Shown one piece after another: positions 28,158 through 37,315 of a DNA stretch of 64,000 nt. Below the pieces are notes generated by a model that ran no database searches, was not told where the DNA came from, and worked only from the letters and a program-made list of their open reading frames with translations. Where the stretch lies: contig NZ_QURL01000002.1 of NCBI RefSeq assembly GCF_003403015.1, positions 186,001-250,000 of the forward strand. The letters are read 5' to 3'. This stretch comes from Fulvimarina endophytica. GTDB lineage: Bacteria > Pseudomonadota > Alphaproteobacteria > Rhizobiales > Rhizobiaceae. A program made the position numbers and the translations under genes. How positions within the stretch are numbered: the stretch's first letter is position 1; each line of letters starts with the position of its first letter.

Positions 28158-28332
28158 GGTCTGTCACCTTCGAATTCTACGTATCGTTCGTGCCTCGGTG
28201 GAGCGCTGTCCCACAGGTGGGAACGCCAACGGCGCGAGGGCCGCGTGAGCGAGGCTTCGTTGCGGTAATAGACACGCTTCGCGACGGTTCCATTATAGGC
28301 CGGTGACCGCTGCGTTCACGAGACCGTGTGCG

Positions 28333-28782
28333 TCACGAGGACGCGCTTTCCTCGCCCTCGGCGCAATCGAGGCAACTGCCGATCAGCTCGATATTGGCGC
28401 GGCGCACGGCGAATCCCTGGCGCCGGCCCTTGCGCAGCAATTCGTCGGCGAGGTCGTCGTCCTCGAATTCCGTCACATTGCCGCAGGTCTCGCAGATCAT
28501 GAAGCCGGTCGCCGTGTGCTCGCTGCACCCGCCATGACTGCAGGCGACGAAGGCATTCAGGCTTTCGAGCCGGTGAGCCGCTCCGTCGCCCACGAGCCTG
28601 TCGAGCGCGCGGTAGACCTGCAGGGGCGCCTTGAGGCCCTCGGGTCGGAGCTTGTCGAGAAGGGCGTAGGCGCTCATCGGACGGGTCGCCGCCCGCAATT
28701 CGTCGAGGACCAGCGTCTGGTTGCGCGTCAGCTTCCGGGCCGGTGCATGGGAATGCTCGGAATGGGCGTGATCATGGTTCAT
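28333..28782 (-). CDS. zur: Fur-family zinc uptake regulator (Zur-like), His-rich N-terminus
   Basis: 149 residues from ATG 28782. The winged helix (NQTLVLDELRAATRPMSAYALLDKLR) and the dimerisation/metal half with ICETCGNV and SCLDCAEG (structural zinc, two CxxC pairs), plus FVACSHGGCSEHTATGFM, fit Zur better than Fur. The first 17 residues carry five histidines alternating with other residues (HDHAHSEHSH), a possible extra metal-binding arm. It lies between dps and xylB. No clear Zur box is seen in the intergenic sequence. Confidence 0.85.
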   Translation of the reverse strand: MNHDHAHSEHSHAPARKLTRNQTLVLDELRAATRPMSAYALLDKLRPEGLKAPLQVYRALDRLVGDGAAHRLESLNAFVACSHGGCSEHTATGFMICETCGNVTEFEDDDLADELLRKGRRQGFAVRRANIELIGSCLDCAEGEESASS

Positions 28783-28994
28783 GCGGCTGTCTACCCGTCC
28801 TTCCCGGTTTGGCTGTCGCGTGCAGCCTGCCGTGGGAACATAGTCGATGGCGGGCCGGACTGCGATGGGCGCGGACCATGCAGGCAATTTCGCAAGGCGA
28901 ACCGGGGCTCGTCGAAGCGGTCTTGTCTCCTGCGGCCTTTCCCATGCACAACGGGCGCCGAGTACGTCCTTACGTCCGTCAGATGGAATCCGCC

Positions 28995-30449
28995 ATGCCC
29001 TATACCCTCGGTCTCGACCTCGGCACATCCTCCCTCAAGGCACTGATCGTAGGCGAGGACGGCAAGCCCGTCGCCTCCGCGAGCGAGAGCCTGAGCGTGG
29101 AGCGGCCGGCCTTCGGATGGTCCGAACAGAACCCGGAGAGCTGGATCGTGGCCTGCGAGGCGGTTCTTTCGCGGCTGAAGTCCGAACACCCGGATGCCCT
29201 CGCCAAAGTCGCCGGGATCGGCCTGTCCGGCCATATGCATGGCGCGACGCTCGTCGGCGAGGACGGGCGCCCCTTGCGTCCCTGCATTCTCTGGAACGAC
29301 ACCCGATCGGCGAAGGAGGCGGCCGAACTCGACGATGCCGAGGCGCGCGCGATCACCGGCAATATCGTCTTTCCGGGTTTCACGGCCCCCAAGCTCGACT
29401 GGGTGCGCCGTCACGAGCCCGAAATCTTCGACAAGGTCTCGGTGGTTCTCCTGCCGAAGGATTATCTGCGCCTCTGGCTGACCGGCGAACGGGTCTCGGA
29501 GATGTCCGATGCGGCGGGAACCGCCTGGCTCGACACGGGCGGGCGGGACTGGTCGGACAGGATGCTGGAGCGCACCCATCTGACGCGTTCGCAGATGCCG
29601 AGGCTCGTGGAAGGGACCGAGGTGTCTGGCACGCTTCGCGGCGAACTCGCCGAGCGCTTCGGGCTCGGGCGGGGTGTCGTCGTCGCGGGCGGTGCGGGCG
29701 ACAATGCGGCATCGGCCTGCGGCGTCGGGGTGTCCGAGCCGGGAAGCGGGTTTCTCTCCCTCGGAACGTCCGGCGTCCTCTTCACGCCGGCGGCCGGATA
29801 CGATCCGGCCCCTGATACCGCGATCCACACCTTCTGCCACGCGCTGCCGGGGCTCTGGCACCAGATGGGCGTCACCCTCTCGGCGGCCGGTTCGATCGAT
29901 TGGCTCTCCAAGCTTCTGAAGGAGGCGCCGGGCGACCTCACCGGCCGGCTGCCGCAGGAGATTTCGGCCCCCGGCCGCGAGATGTTCCTGCCCTATCTTT
30001 CGGGCGAGCGTACCCCGCACAACGATGCCGAAATCCGCGGCGTCCTCACCGGTCTGCAGTCCGATACGGATCGGGATGCGCTGACCCGGGCCGTGATGGA
30101 GGGCGTCGCCTTTTCCATGCGGGACTGCCTCGAGGCGGGCGCGGCGAATGCGCGTCCGACGCGCCTCGTCGCGGTCGGTGCCGGCTCGCGCTCGCCCTAC
30201 TGGTTGAGTCTGCTCGCGACGGTCCTCGATACGCAGGTCGTGTTGCCGGAGGCTGGCGATTTCGGCGCGGCCCTCGGCGCTGCCCGCCTCGGCCTGTGCG
30301 CGGCGACCGGCGATGATCCGGCGACCATCATGACGATGCCGCCGATCGCGCGAAGCTTCGAGCCGAAGGCGGAGCTGCGCGCAGAATTCGGCGAGGCCTA
30401 TCGGCGCTATCGCGACCTCTATCCGGCTCTGCGGGCCCTCGCGTCGTAA
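28995..30449 (+). CDS. xylB: Xylulokinase
   Basis: 484 residues from ATG 28995; an ATG 12 bases upstream is in frame but lacks a ribosome-binding site. FGGY-family markers: GLDLGTSSLKALIVG (ATP loop), GLSGHMHGATLV, ILWNDTRS, LLPKDYLRLWLTGE, GGAGDNAASACGVGV and GAGSRSPYWLSLLATVLD. The MHG and the N-terminal pattern favour xylulokinase over ribulo- or glycerol kinase. It phosphorylates D-xylulose into the pentose phosphate pathway. No xylA or xylose transporter is adjacent. Convergent with the GT2 gene. Confidence 0.92.
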   Translation: MPYTLGLDLGTSSLKALIVGEDGKPVASASESLSVERPAFGWSEQNPESWIVACEAVLSRLKSEHPDALAKVAGIGLSGHMHGATLVGEDGRPLRPCILWNDTRSAKEAAELDDAEARAITGNIVFPGFTAPKLDWVRRHEPEIFDKVSVVLLPKDYLRLWLTGERVSEMSDAAGTAWLDTGGRDWSDRMLERTHLTRSQMPRLVEGTEVSGTLRGELAERFGLGRGVVVAGGAGDNAASACGVGVSEPGSGFLSLGTSGVLFTPAAGYDPAPDTAIHTFCHALPGLWHQMGVTLSAAGSIDWLSKLLKEAPGDLTGRLPQEISAPGREMFLPYLSGERTPHNDAEIRGVLTGLQSDTDRDALTRAVMEGVAFSMRDCLEAGAANARPTRLVAVGAGSRSPYWLSLLATVLDTQVVLPEAGDFGAALGAARLGLCAATGDDPATIMTMPPIARSFEPKAELRAEFGEAYRRYRDLYPALRALAS

Positions 30450-30465
30450 CCACGAACGCCTGAGC

Positions 30466-30501
30466 GGGCGCGCCGCCCATTGCTCATCCGGCGGCGCGCC
30501 C
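30466..30501. terminator. Bidirectional hairpin between xylB and the glycosyltransferase gene
   Basis: Perfect 12-bp stem GGGCGCGCCGCC / GGCGGCGCGCCC with a 12-nt loop. The right arm lies inside the last codons of the convergent GT2 gene. No T-run on either side, so either a Rho-assisted pause or a transcript-stabilising structure is likely. Confidence 0.5.
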
Positions 30502-32526
30502 GAAGGTCTGTTCCGGCCCCTCCCATGACGGGCCGGGGATATCGAAGATCGGTTCGATGCGATGGCGCGGATCGCGCTTGTCCGCCCTCGCGGCAAGGCC
30601 GTGCGGCGTCTTCTCCCAGTCGTGCGGGCGCAGGAAAAGCTGCCAGACGGCCCGGTAGCTCGCCGCCGAGACGAGCAGCCAGTAGAGCGGGACCAGTGGC
30701 AGGAAGCGAAGGGAGCCTTGCCATTCGCTCGGCGCCGAGCCGCGCCACACGAGAGCGACGAAACTCCCGTAGCCGCCCGCGAGAATCAGCATGTCGAGGA
30801 TCAGGAGATCGGTCGAGAGCAGCGATGGCCAGCCGGTCTGCCGGAGCATGGACATGGTCATGGCGAGGAAGAGGAAGGCGAAGGGGAAGAGAAGCGCGGA
30901 ACTGACCATGCCGTGAAAGATGAGCTGGAACGCGGCAAAGCGTCGGAAGCCCAGTTCCCGGTAAAGACGAACCGGGTCCCGCATGTGCACGGCATAGGTC
31001 TGGAGCCAGCCCTTCAGCCAGCGCGTTCGTTGCCTGAACCAGATGGGAAGCGTTTCCGGCGCCTCCTCGAAAGTGGGAAGGCTAAGGGTCCCGATCTCGT
31101 AGCCCTGCCGGCCGAGGCGAATGCCGAGATCTGCGTCCTCCGTCACATTGTGCGAGTCCCATCCGCCGACGGCTCGCAGATGATCGACCCGGAAATGATT
31201 GCTCGTGCCGCCGAGCGGAACGGGCAGGGTCTCCCCGGCGAGGAAGGGAAGCAGCGCGCGGAACTGCGCCGCGTATTCCATCGCGAAGACGGCCGGAAGG
31301 AAACGCTCGCCACCATTCGTGACGACCAGGGGAGACTGGAGGCAGGCAAGCCTCTCGCCCGCGCTGCGGTAGCGGTCCGAGGCCTCGACGAGCTGGCCCG
31401 GATGGGGGCGATCCTCAGCGTCGTAGAGGACGAGATAGCGGCCGCGGGCGATCGGCAGAACGTGATTGAGGGCCTTGGGCTTGGTGCGCGGCGAACCCGG
31501 CGGGACCGTTACCACGCAGAATTGCGGCTTGTCGGCGGTGTGGCGTCGGCAAGGCTCGATCGTTCCGTGATCGTCGGCCTCACAGACGAGAAAGATCTCG
31601 GTGCGCGATTTCGGCCAGTCGAGGGCATCGAGATTGGCGACGAGGGCGGCCACCATCTCGTGTTCGTGGTGAAGGGGGACGACGACGGTGTAGATCGGTG
31701 CTGGTTCCTCCGATGGCGAATGCGGGGCGGGCGGCGCCCTGTGCCTCGCGAAGGCCGCCACCGCCCGGAGACAGACCCAGGCCGTGAACCAGAAAGCGCA
31801 GACGAGATGGACGATCAGGACGATCGTCCAGAAGCGGGTCGCGAGACCGAATGCGAGGACGGCGAGGAGAAGGGCGAGCGCCGCGCCCTGGCCGGCGGAG
31901 AGCACGATCCGGGCCGACTGGTCGATCCGCTCGGCCGAGAGGCTGAGGGTCGCGCGCTCGAGGCGCTGCTTCTCGTCGGTCTGGAACCGCCTCTCCCGGA
32001 TCTTCGCCTCGGTCGTCACCCGGCAGCGTGCTGCAAGGGCGGGGTCCTTCGCGAGAATGGATTTCAGCGCGCTCAGCTCTTCGATACGCGGATGGAAGAA
32101 GATGCGATGTTCGAGATCCGTGGTCGACGTTTCGAGGGCGCCGGGGATCGGTCCGCAGCCGCCCTGCCGCTCCATGAGCACCAGATGATCCGGTCCCGGC
32201 GCCTCGACCGGGATGCCGAGACAGGCGCTGGCGCCACGCGCATAGTCCTCGGCGCCGACGACCCGGTTGGCGATCAGCTCGGCGGCGAGATCCGTCCCGT
32301 TGGCCAGGGCTCGCTGGCGCGCGTGCGCGATGTCGCGGGCGCCGAGAGACAGACGGGCCGACAGGTCGTCGAGCAAAGGGTCGACGGAAGATCCGGCGTC
32401 CTCGGACAGTTTGGCGATGGAAGGGAGGCGAATCTTCCAGCGCGGTGCCGGGCAGGGCGGCGCGGCATCGATCGCGAATGGCAGCGTGCGGCCGCCTGCG
32501 ATGAGATCAGGCTCGACAACGCTCAC
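30484..32526 (-). CDS. Membrane glycosyltransferase family 2 with GspE/MshE-N-like N-terminal domain
   Basis: About 680 residues if the GTG at 32526 is the start; the frame is open further up and the start is uncertain. Residues about 60-120 resemble the GspE/MshE N-terminal domain (LIANRVVGAEDYARGASACLGIPVE). Two membrane helices follow (about 205-250), then a GT2 domain: YTVVVPLHHEHEMVAALVAN, YDAEDRPHP (DxD-like), TEDADLGIRLGRQGYE and RQRTRWLKGWLQ (the QxxRW motif of processive enzymes), then about four more helices. This resembles NfrB/BcsA-type synthases of envelope polysaccharides, but no export partner is adjacent. Product unknown. Confidence 0.8.
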   Translation of the reverse strand: MSVVEPDLIAGGRTLPFAIDAAPPCPAPRWKIRLPSIAKLSEDAGSSVDPLLDDLSARLSLGARDIAHARQRALANGTDLAAELIANRVVGAEDYARGASACLGIPVEAPGPDHLVLMERQGGCGPIPGALETSTTDLEHRIFFHPRIEELSALKSILAKDPALAARCRVTTEAKIRERRFQTDEKQRLERATLSLSAERIDQSARIVLSAGQGAALALLLAVLAFGLATRFWTIVLIVHLVCAFWFTAWVCLRAVAAFARHRAPPAPHSPSEEPAPIYTVVVPLHHEHEMVAALVANLDALDWPKSRTEIFLVCEADDHGTIEPCRRHTADKPQFCVVTVPPGSPRTKPKALNHVLPIARGRYLVLYDAEDRPHPGQLVEASDRYRSAGERLACLQSPLVVTNGGERFLPAVFAMEYAAQFRALLPFLAGETLPVPLGGTSNHFRVDHLRAVGGWDSHNVTEDADLGIRLGRQGYEIGTLSLPTFEEAPETLPIWFRQRTRWLKGWLQTYAVHMRDPVRLYRELGFRRFAAFQLIFHGMVSSALLFPFAFLFLAMTMSMLRQTGWPSLLSTDLLILDMLILAGGYGSFVALVWRGSAPSEWQGSLRFLPLVPLYWLLVSAASYRAVWQLFLRPHDWEKTPHGLAARADKRDPRHRIEPIFDIPGPSWEGPEQTFGRAAG

Positions 32527-32611
32527 GGAATAGACCACCCAATACGCGACCCTCCGGACGGATCGTGGCGCGATACTGCCTGCCGTCCCCTGTAGTTGAA
32601 GAGTGCACGCG

Positions 32612-33502
32612 ATGGACGAGCCGACAAACAAACCGAAGCGCGAGATTCTCGCGCGAGCGTTGAAAGTTTGGACGATTCTCGCTCTTGCCGGGCTTGTCGG
32701 CGCTGCCGCACCGGGGCAGGCGAGGGCGCAGGACGGCGAGCTTCCGAATTTCATCGACCAGCGCCAGCGCTCGACCCAGCCGAAGCTTCCCGACCTGCAG
32801 CGTCTGCGCTTCCTGACGGCGACGGACTATCCGCCCTTCAATTTCCTCGACGATCGCGGCCGTCTCGTCGGCTTCAACGTCGATCTCACCCGCGCGATCT
32901 GCGAGGAACTCAACATCCTGCCGATCTGCCAGGTGGAGGCGCTCGCCTTCGGAGAGCTCGCCGATACGCTTCGCGGGGGTGGCGGCGAGGCCATCATCGC
33001 GGGCCTTGCGGTCAATCCCCAGACGCGCAACGAGTTCGCCTTCACCCAGTCCTATCTGCGCTTCCCGGCGCGGTTCGTGACGCGCAAGGACAGGATGATC
33101 GAGGCGCCCGCCGCTGAAAATCTTCAGGGCAAGACGGTGGGGCTTCTTCAGGGGAGCGCGCAGGCGGCGATGTTCGACGCCTTCTTTCCAGGCGCCGCGT
33201 CACGCCGCTTCGAGGATCGCAGCCAGGCTCTGGAGGCCGTGAAGTCCGGCGAGGTCGACGCCTATTTCGGCGACGGCGTCAGCCTGTCGTTCTGGCTGGA
33301 AAGCGAGCCGGCCGAGGGCTGCTGCGCCTTTTCCGACGGACCGTTCCTGTCGGACCAGTATCTGGGCGAGGGGCTCGCCATCGCGGTCCCGGCGGACGAC
33401 CGGGAGCTCGCGCGCGTTCTCGACTATGCCCTCGTCCAGGTCGTCGAAAGCGGGAAATTCTCCGAACTGCTGCTGCGCTACTTCCCGGTCGATCCCTGGT
33501 AG
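32612..33502 (+). CDS. ABC transporter solute-binding protein, family 3 (amino-acid type)
   Basis: 296 residues from ATG 32612 (a GTG start 9 bases upstream is also possible), with a signal peptide (WTILALAGLVGAAAPGQARA). The two-lobe pattern is clear: LRFLTATDYPPFNFLDDRGRLVGFNVDLTRAICEEL, FAFTQSYLRFPARFVTRK, LQGKTVGLLQGSAQ and VKSGEVDAYFGDG. It binds a small, probably amino-acid-like ligand in the periplasm. No permease or ATPase genes are adjacent; it is divergent from the membrane glycosyltransferase, with 85 bp between starts. Two adjacent cysteines (GCCAF) near residue 235 are unusual. Confidence 0.87.
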   Translation: MDEPTNKPKREILARALKVWTILALAGLVGAAAPGQARAQDGELPNFIDQRQRSTQPKLPDLQRLRFLTATDYPPFNFLDDRGRLVGFNVDLTRAICEELNILPICQVEALAFGELADTLRGGGGEAIIAGLAVNPQTRNEFAFTQSYLRFPARFVTRKDRMIEAPAAENLQGKTVGLLQGSAQAAMFDAFFPGAASRRFEDRSQALEAVKSGEVDAYFGDGVSLSFWLESEPAEGCCAFSDGPFLSDQYLGEGLAIAVPADDRELARVLDYALVQVVESGKFSELLLRYFPVDPW

Positions 33503-33517
33503 GCCCGCGCCGGCGCC

Positions 33518-33931
33518 TCAGTGCAGGCGGCGATAGCGTACCCGGGCGGAGTGCTCGATCGCACCGGAGGTCAGGCGGTCCATGTCGAAGGTATCGCGCA
33601 GCATCTCCAGAAGGCGCAGTTCGGACTGTGTGGTGCGGATATCGGCCGAAATCACCTCCACGGCGAGCGCGTAGGCGGTCTCGTAGAGACGCACCGGCAC
33701 CACCGAGACCAGATGTTCGATGATGGCGTCGATGCCGTCGTCGCTCGACAGGAGGCTGGCATTTCGATCGGCGATGTCGGGAAGGCGGCCGCGATCGAAG
33801 CTTTCGAAGACCGGCAGGAAGGAGATCAGCTCGTCGACCTCGCGCAATTCCTTGTCGCTGATCGCTCCGTCTGCGGCAGCCGCCGCGAGCATCAGCTGGA
33901 TCAGCGCGTCCTGGATTTGTCCGTCGGACAT
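33518..33931 (-). CDS. TerB-fold protein
   Basis: 137 residues. It begins with the TerB helix LIQLMLAAAAADGAISDKELREVDELI, with the acidic residues that bind metal in that fold, and continues as a wholly helical domain. Stand-alone TerB domains are widespread and function is unknown; there is no other ter gene here, so tellurite resistance is not implied. It converges with the solute-binding protein gene, 15 bp apart. Confidence 0.8.
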   Translation of the reverse strand: MSDGQIQDALIQLMLAAAAADGAISDKELREVDELISFLPVFESFDRGRLPDIADRNASLLSSDDGIDAIIEHLVSVVPVRLYETAYALAVEVISADIRTTQSELRLLEMLRDTFDMDRLTSGAIEHSARVRYRRLH

Positions 33932-34250
33932 CCGGTTTCCTCTTCGTCGTTCCGTTCGAAGGCCTAGCTAGGCAGCCGGTGGCCGCCGAACAAGTCCGAA
34001 GGCCCCTCGGCCGGACGGCGGCAAGGTTGACGGGACCCGCGTTCCCTTCATAGAGCAGGAGGGCGCTGCATCTTCGCAACGTCCCCGACGAGACCTCGTG
34101 TCCGGTCCGAGGCGCCTTTCGGCCATCGGCGAATGGGCGTGAGCCGTTAGTTTCGAAAATCCGGTGCGAAACCGAGACATCGGGGCGTAAGGATGCCGAT
34201 CGCGCGATCGGACCGCCTTCTCCCTGCCCAACCCTGGACGACCAAGAGCC
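33932..34250. other. Divergent region upstream of lysK
   Basis: 319 bases without a gene. TTTCGAAA (34151-34158) and the perfect 16-bp palindrome CCGATCGCGCGATCGG (34196-34211, 39 bp before the lysK ATG) are its only visible structures. No T-box leader is seen. Confidence 0.5.
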
Positions 34251-35903
34251 ATGACACCGCAAGCCGTGCCCTCCCAGATCGCCGAACTCGCGACGAGTTC
34301 CAATGCCTGGCCGTTCGAGGAAGCACGCAAACTCGTCAAGCGGTTCGAGGCCGGCGGCATGCCGGAAACGGTTCTGTTCGAGACCGGCTACGGCCCGTCC
34401 GGCCTGCCGCATATCGGCACCTTCGGCGAGGTGCAGCGCACGACCATGGTGCGCCATGCCTTCGAGGTGATGACGCAAGGCGCGGTCGCGACCAAGCTGA
34501 TTTGCTTCTCCGACGACATGGACGGGTTGCGCAAGGTGCCCACGAACGTGCCGAACCGCGAGATGATGGAGACCCATCTCGGCAAGCCCCTGTCGCGCGT
34601 GCCGGACCCGTTCTCCAATGAGTATCCCTCCTTCGCCGCCCACAACAATGCCCGGCTGCGCGCCTTTCTCGATGCGTTCGGCTTCGACTACGAGTTCGCG
34701 TCGGCGACCGAGGTCTACACCTCGGGCCGGTTCGACGAGACGCTGCTGAAGATGCTCGCCGTCTATGACGAGGTGATGGAGATCATCCTGCCGACGCTGG
34801 GACCTGAACGGCGCGGGACCTATTCGCCCTTCCTGCCGATCCATCCGAAAACCGGCATCGTCCTCCAGGTGCCGATGGTCGATCGCGATCCCGAGCGCGG
34901 CATGATCGCCTATCTCGATCCCGAGACGGGCGAGCGGATCGAGACGGCGGTCACCGGCGGGGCGGTCAAGTGCCAGTGGAAGGCCGACTGGGCGATGCGC
35001 TGGGCAGCGCTCGGCGTCGACTACGAGATGGCCGGCAAGGATCTCATCGAATCGGTGAACCTCTCCTCGAAGATCTGCCGGGCGCTCGGCGCGCGCCCGC
35101 CCGAGGGGTTCAACTACGAGCTCTTCCTCGACGACAACGGGGAGAAGATCTCCAAGTCGAAGGGCAACGGCCTGACGATCGACGAATGGCTGACCTATGC
35201 CTCGCCGGAAAGCCTCGCCTTCTTCATGTTCAACAAGCCGAAGGCGGCCAAGAAGCTCCATTTCGACGTGATCCCGAAGGCCGTCGACGACTACTATCAG
35301 TTCGTCTCGGCCTATCAGCGGCAGGACGAGAAGCAGCAGCTTCAGAACCCCGTCTGGCACATCCATTCCGGCGAGCCGCCGGCGGAGGCGATCAAGGTTC
35401 CGTTCGCCATGCTGCTGAACCTCGTCTCGGCCTCGAACGCGTCCAATGCCGAAACCCTGTGGGGGTTCATCTCGCGCTATTACGAGGGCGTCACGCCGGC
35501 GAGCGATCCGCGGCTCGATCATCTCGTCGGCTATGCGATCCGCTATTACGACGACTTCGTGAAGCCGGCGAAACGGTTCCGGGCACCGGACGAGGTGGAG
35601 CGCCGGGCGCTCGTAACCCTCGACGGGAAACTCGCCGAGCTTCCCCGCGACGCCGATGCCGCGACCATCCAGGACGCGCTTCTCGATGTCGCGCGGCCGA
35701 TCCCGCGTTACCAGGACGAGAAGAAGAAGGGGCCCGATGGCGGGCCGGGGGTCTCGGGCGAATGGTTCCAGGCGCTCTACGAGGTGCTTCTGGGACAGGA
35801 GAAGGGCCCGCGCTTCGGCTCCTTCGTGGCGCTTTACGGGATCGACGAGACGCGGGCCATGATCGCCGACGCGCTTGCCGGCCGCTTCACGGCCGAGGCG
35901 TGA
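34251..35903 (+). CDS. lysK: Lysyl-tRNA synthetase, class I
   Basis: 550 residues. Class I aminoacyl-tRNA synthetase signatures are [13 protein letters not shown] (HIGH-type) at about 44-56 and KISKSKGNG (KMSKS-type) near residue 300. This archaeal-type LysRS replaces the class II enzyme in most alphaproteobacteria, which supports the taxonomic call. The start at [25 protein letters not shown] fits the family. The 3' end overlaps the convergent SNase-like gene by 17 bases. Confidence 0.97.
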   Translation: MTPQAVPSQIAELATSSNAWPFEEARKLVKRFEAGGMPETVLFETGYGPSGLPHIGTFGEVQRTTMVRHAFEVMTQGAVATKLICFSDDMDGLRKVPTNVPNREMMETHLGKPLSRVPDPFSNEYPSFAAHNNARLRAFLDAFGFDYEFASATEVYTSGRFDETLLKMLAVYDEVMEIILPTLGPERRGTYSPFLPIHPKTGIVLQVPMVDRDPERGMIAYLDPETGERIETAVTGGAVKCQWKADWAMRWAALGVDYEMAGKDLIESVNLSSKICRALGARPPEGFNYELFLDDNGEKISKSKGNGLTIDEWLTYASPESLAFFMFNKPKAAKKLHFDVIPKAVDDYYQFVSAYQRQDEKQQLQNPVWHIHSGEPPAEAIKVPFAMLLNLVSASNASNAETLWGFISRYYEGVTPASDPRLDHLVGYAIRYYDDFVKPAKRFRAPDEVERRALVTLDGKLAELPRDADAATIQDALLDVARPIPRYQDEKKKGPDGGPGVSGEWFQALYEVLLGQEKGPRFGSFVALYGIDETRAMIADALAGRFTAEA

Positions 35904-36621
35904 GGCTCGGGGGCGGCTCGCCCCAGATGCCGAGGCGTGCCCTTCGGGCCTGCGCCTCGGCCTCGCCATAGGGGCCGCCTGCCTCGGCCCGTGCCCATCC
36001 ATTGGCGACCACCCATTGCGCGACGTCCTCTCCGGCCAGAGTGCAGGCGGAGGTGACGGTCTCCTCGCGCCGGCCGAAATTCTCCGGCGCTTCGCATTCC
36101 ACCGAGCGGCCCCTGAGATAGGTGCGGAACGCCGTTCGCGCCCTTGCGCCGCAGAGCCATTGCGCACCGCTTTGGCCGCAGCGCTCGCTGGATGACAGGC
36201 CTTCCACACCGGGAAGGACGACGATGCCCTCGCCGACGGCAAGGCGTGCCGTGTCGAGCGCGACCGGGCGCGGCAGGAGGCGCAGGCGAACGGGATCGGG
36301 CGCTTCGGCCGGCGCTGCGATCTGCGAGAGCGGTTCGCGCGGGGGCAGTCGGCGAAGCTCGCCCGGAGGCGCGGTGCCGTCGACGCCCACCGTACTCTCG
36401 CCGGAAGACGGGCTGTCATCCGCTGTGTCACCACCCGGATCTGGGCGTCCGGTCTGCCTCGCAACAGCGCCTTCGGCCTCCGGTTCGGACATGACCTCGC
36501 GGGTCTCGCCTGCCCCGTCCATGCCCTCGGTCTCGATCGCTGCGGGGGCGAAGAGGTAGAGCCCCAGCGCCAGAGCGAGCGGGCCGGAGGCGGTGAGGGC
36601 GAGGGAAGAGAACGTCCGCAT
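35887..36621 (-). CDS. SNase-like (thermonuclease-fold) protein, probably catalytically degenerate
   Basis: 244 residues. A hydrophobic N-terminal segment (about 6-28) anchors or exports it; a Pro/Gly/Ser-rich linker of about 80 residues follows; then the SNase-fold end: [20 protein letters not shown] and [20 protein letters not shown], with a C-terminal [13 protein letters not shown]. The canonical DGDT and RLxGIDAPE catalytic segments are replaced ([13 protein letters not shown]), and the active-site Arg of the YGR region is not recognisable. Hence a fold call without a nuclease claim. Downstream of the S24 regulator on the same strand, 12 bp apart; its end overlaps lysK by 17 bases. Confidence 0.7.
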   Translation of the reverse strand: MRTFSSLALTASGPLALALGLYLFAPAAIETEGMDGAGETREVMSEPEAEGAVARQTGRPDPGGDTADDSPSSGESTVGVDGTAPPGELRRLPPREPLSQIAAPAEAPDPVRLRLLPRPVALDTARLAVGEGIVVLPGVEGLSSSERCGQSGAQWLCGARARTAFRTYLRGRSVECEAPENFGRREETVTSACTLAGEDVAQWVVANGWARAEAGGPYGEAEAQARRARLGIWGEPPPSLTPRP

Positions 36622-36633
36622 CCGAACGGCCCG

Positions 36634-37284
36634 CTACTGGCTCGCCCAGAGAATCCGCGCCATCCAGTCGATATCCTCGATCGCGAATTGGCGCACCGGA
36701 AAGTCCGGATTGACGGAGGCGAGTTCCAGGGTGCGGGCCGTCCGCCGCTGGAGGATCTTCGCCATCACCTCTCCGGCGCGGGTGCGGACCACCACGCGGT
36801 CGCCGCGCCGGACGGAGGCCGTGGGCGAGACGATGATCCGGTCGCCCTCCCGATAGAGCGGCTCCATGGACTTGCCCGAAACCTCGAGCGCATACATCGG
36901 CTCGCCGCTGGAATCGGGCAGGGTGATCTCGTCCCATCCGTGACCGGCCGGAAAGCCCGCATCGTCGAAGAACCCGCCTCCGCCGGCCTCGGCAAGGCCG
37001 AGAAGGGGAACAGAGATCGCCCGGTCGCGGATCGTCATCTGGGGGGGCGATCGCTCGCCCGAGACGAGAACCGCGAATTCGGCGAAGGAGGAGTTCACCG
37101 CCTCGACCACCTTGGCGATCGATTCGGTCGACGGCCACCGCGCCCGCCCGTCCGCGCTCATGCGTTTGGACTTGTTGAAGGTGGTGGGGTCGAGGCCCGC
37201 CTTCTTCGCAAGGCCCGAGGGCGTGAGACCGTGACGCGCCGCCAGGCCATCGATCGCCGACCAGATACTCTCGTGCGAAAACAT
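36634..37284 (-). CDS. S24-family (cI/LexA-like) transcriptional regulator
   Basis: 216 residues from ATG 37284. An N-terminal helix-turn-helix (IDGLAARHGLTPSGLAKKAGLDPTTFNKSKR) is joined to an S24 peptidase domain: an Ala-Gly cleavage site candidate in LAEAGGGG, the nucleophile in EVSGKSMEPLYREGDRI and the general-base Lys in EVMAKIL. Proteins of this type repress until self-cleavage or ligand change. Although phage repressors look like this, no phage genes are around; chromosomal homologues are common in rhizobia. Three TTGTCC repeats lie upstream. It is first of a pair with the SNase-like gene. Confidence 0.88.
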   Translation of the reverse strand: MFSHESIWSAIDGLAARHGLTPSGLAKKAGLDPTTFNKSKRMSADGRARWPSTESIAKVVEAVNSSFAEFAVLVSGERSPPQMTIRDRAISVPLLGLAEAGGGGFFDDAGFPAGHGWDEITLPDSSGEPMYALEVSGKSMEPLYREGDRIIVSPTASVRRGDRVVVRTRAGEVMAKILQRRTARTLELASVNPDFPVRQFAIEDIDWMARILWASQ

Positions 37285-37315
37285 GGGCCTCGCTATCCGA
37301 ACGGAGTGAGGAAAA

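Noticed and set aside
34196..34211. HIP1-like highly iterated palindrome
   Set aside because: CGATCG hexamers are frequent throughout, in coding sequence too, and probably reflect codon choice (Ile-Asp, Arg-Ser pairs). Not enough to call an iterated element.
36634..37284. Prophage remnant indicated by a cI-like repressor
   Set aside because: No integrase, structural or lysis genes nearby, and the neighbours are housekeeping genes.
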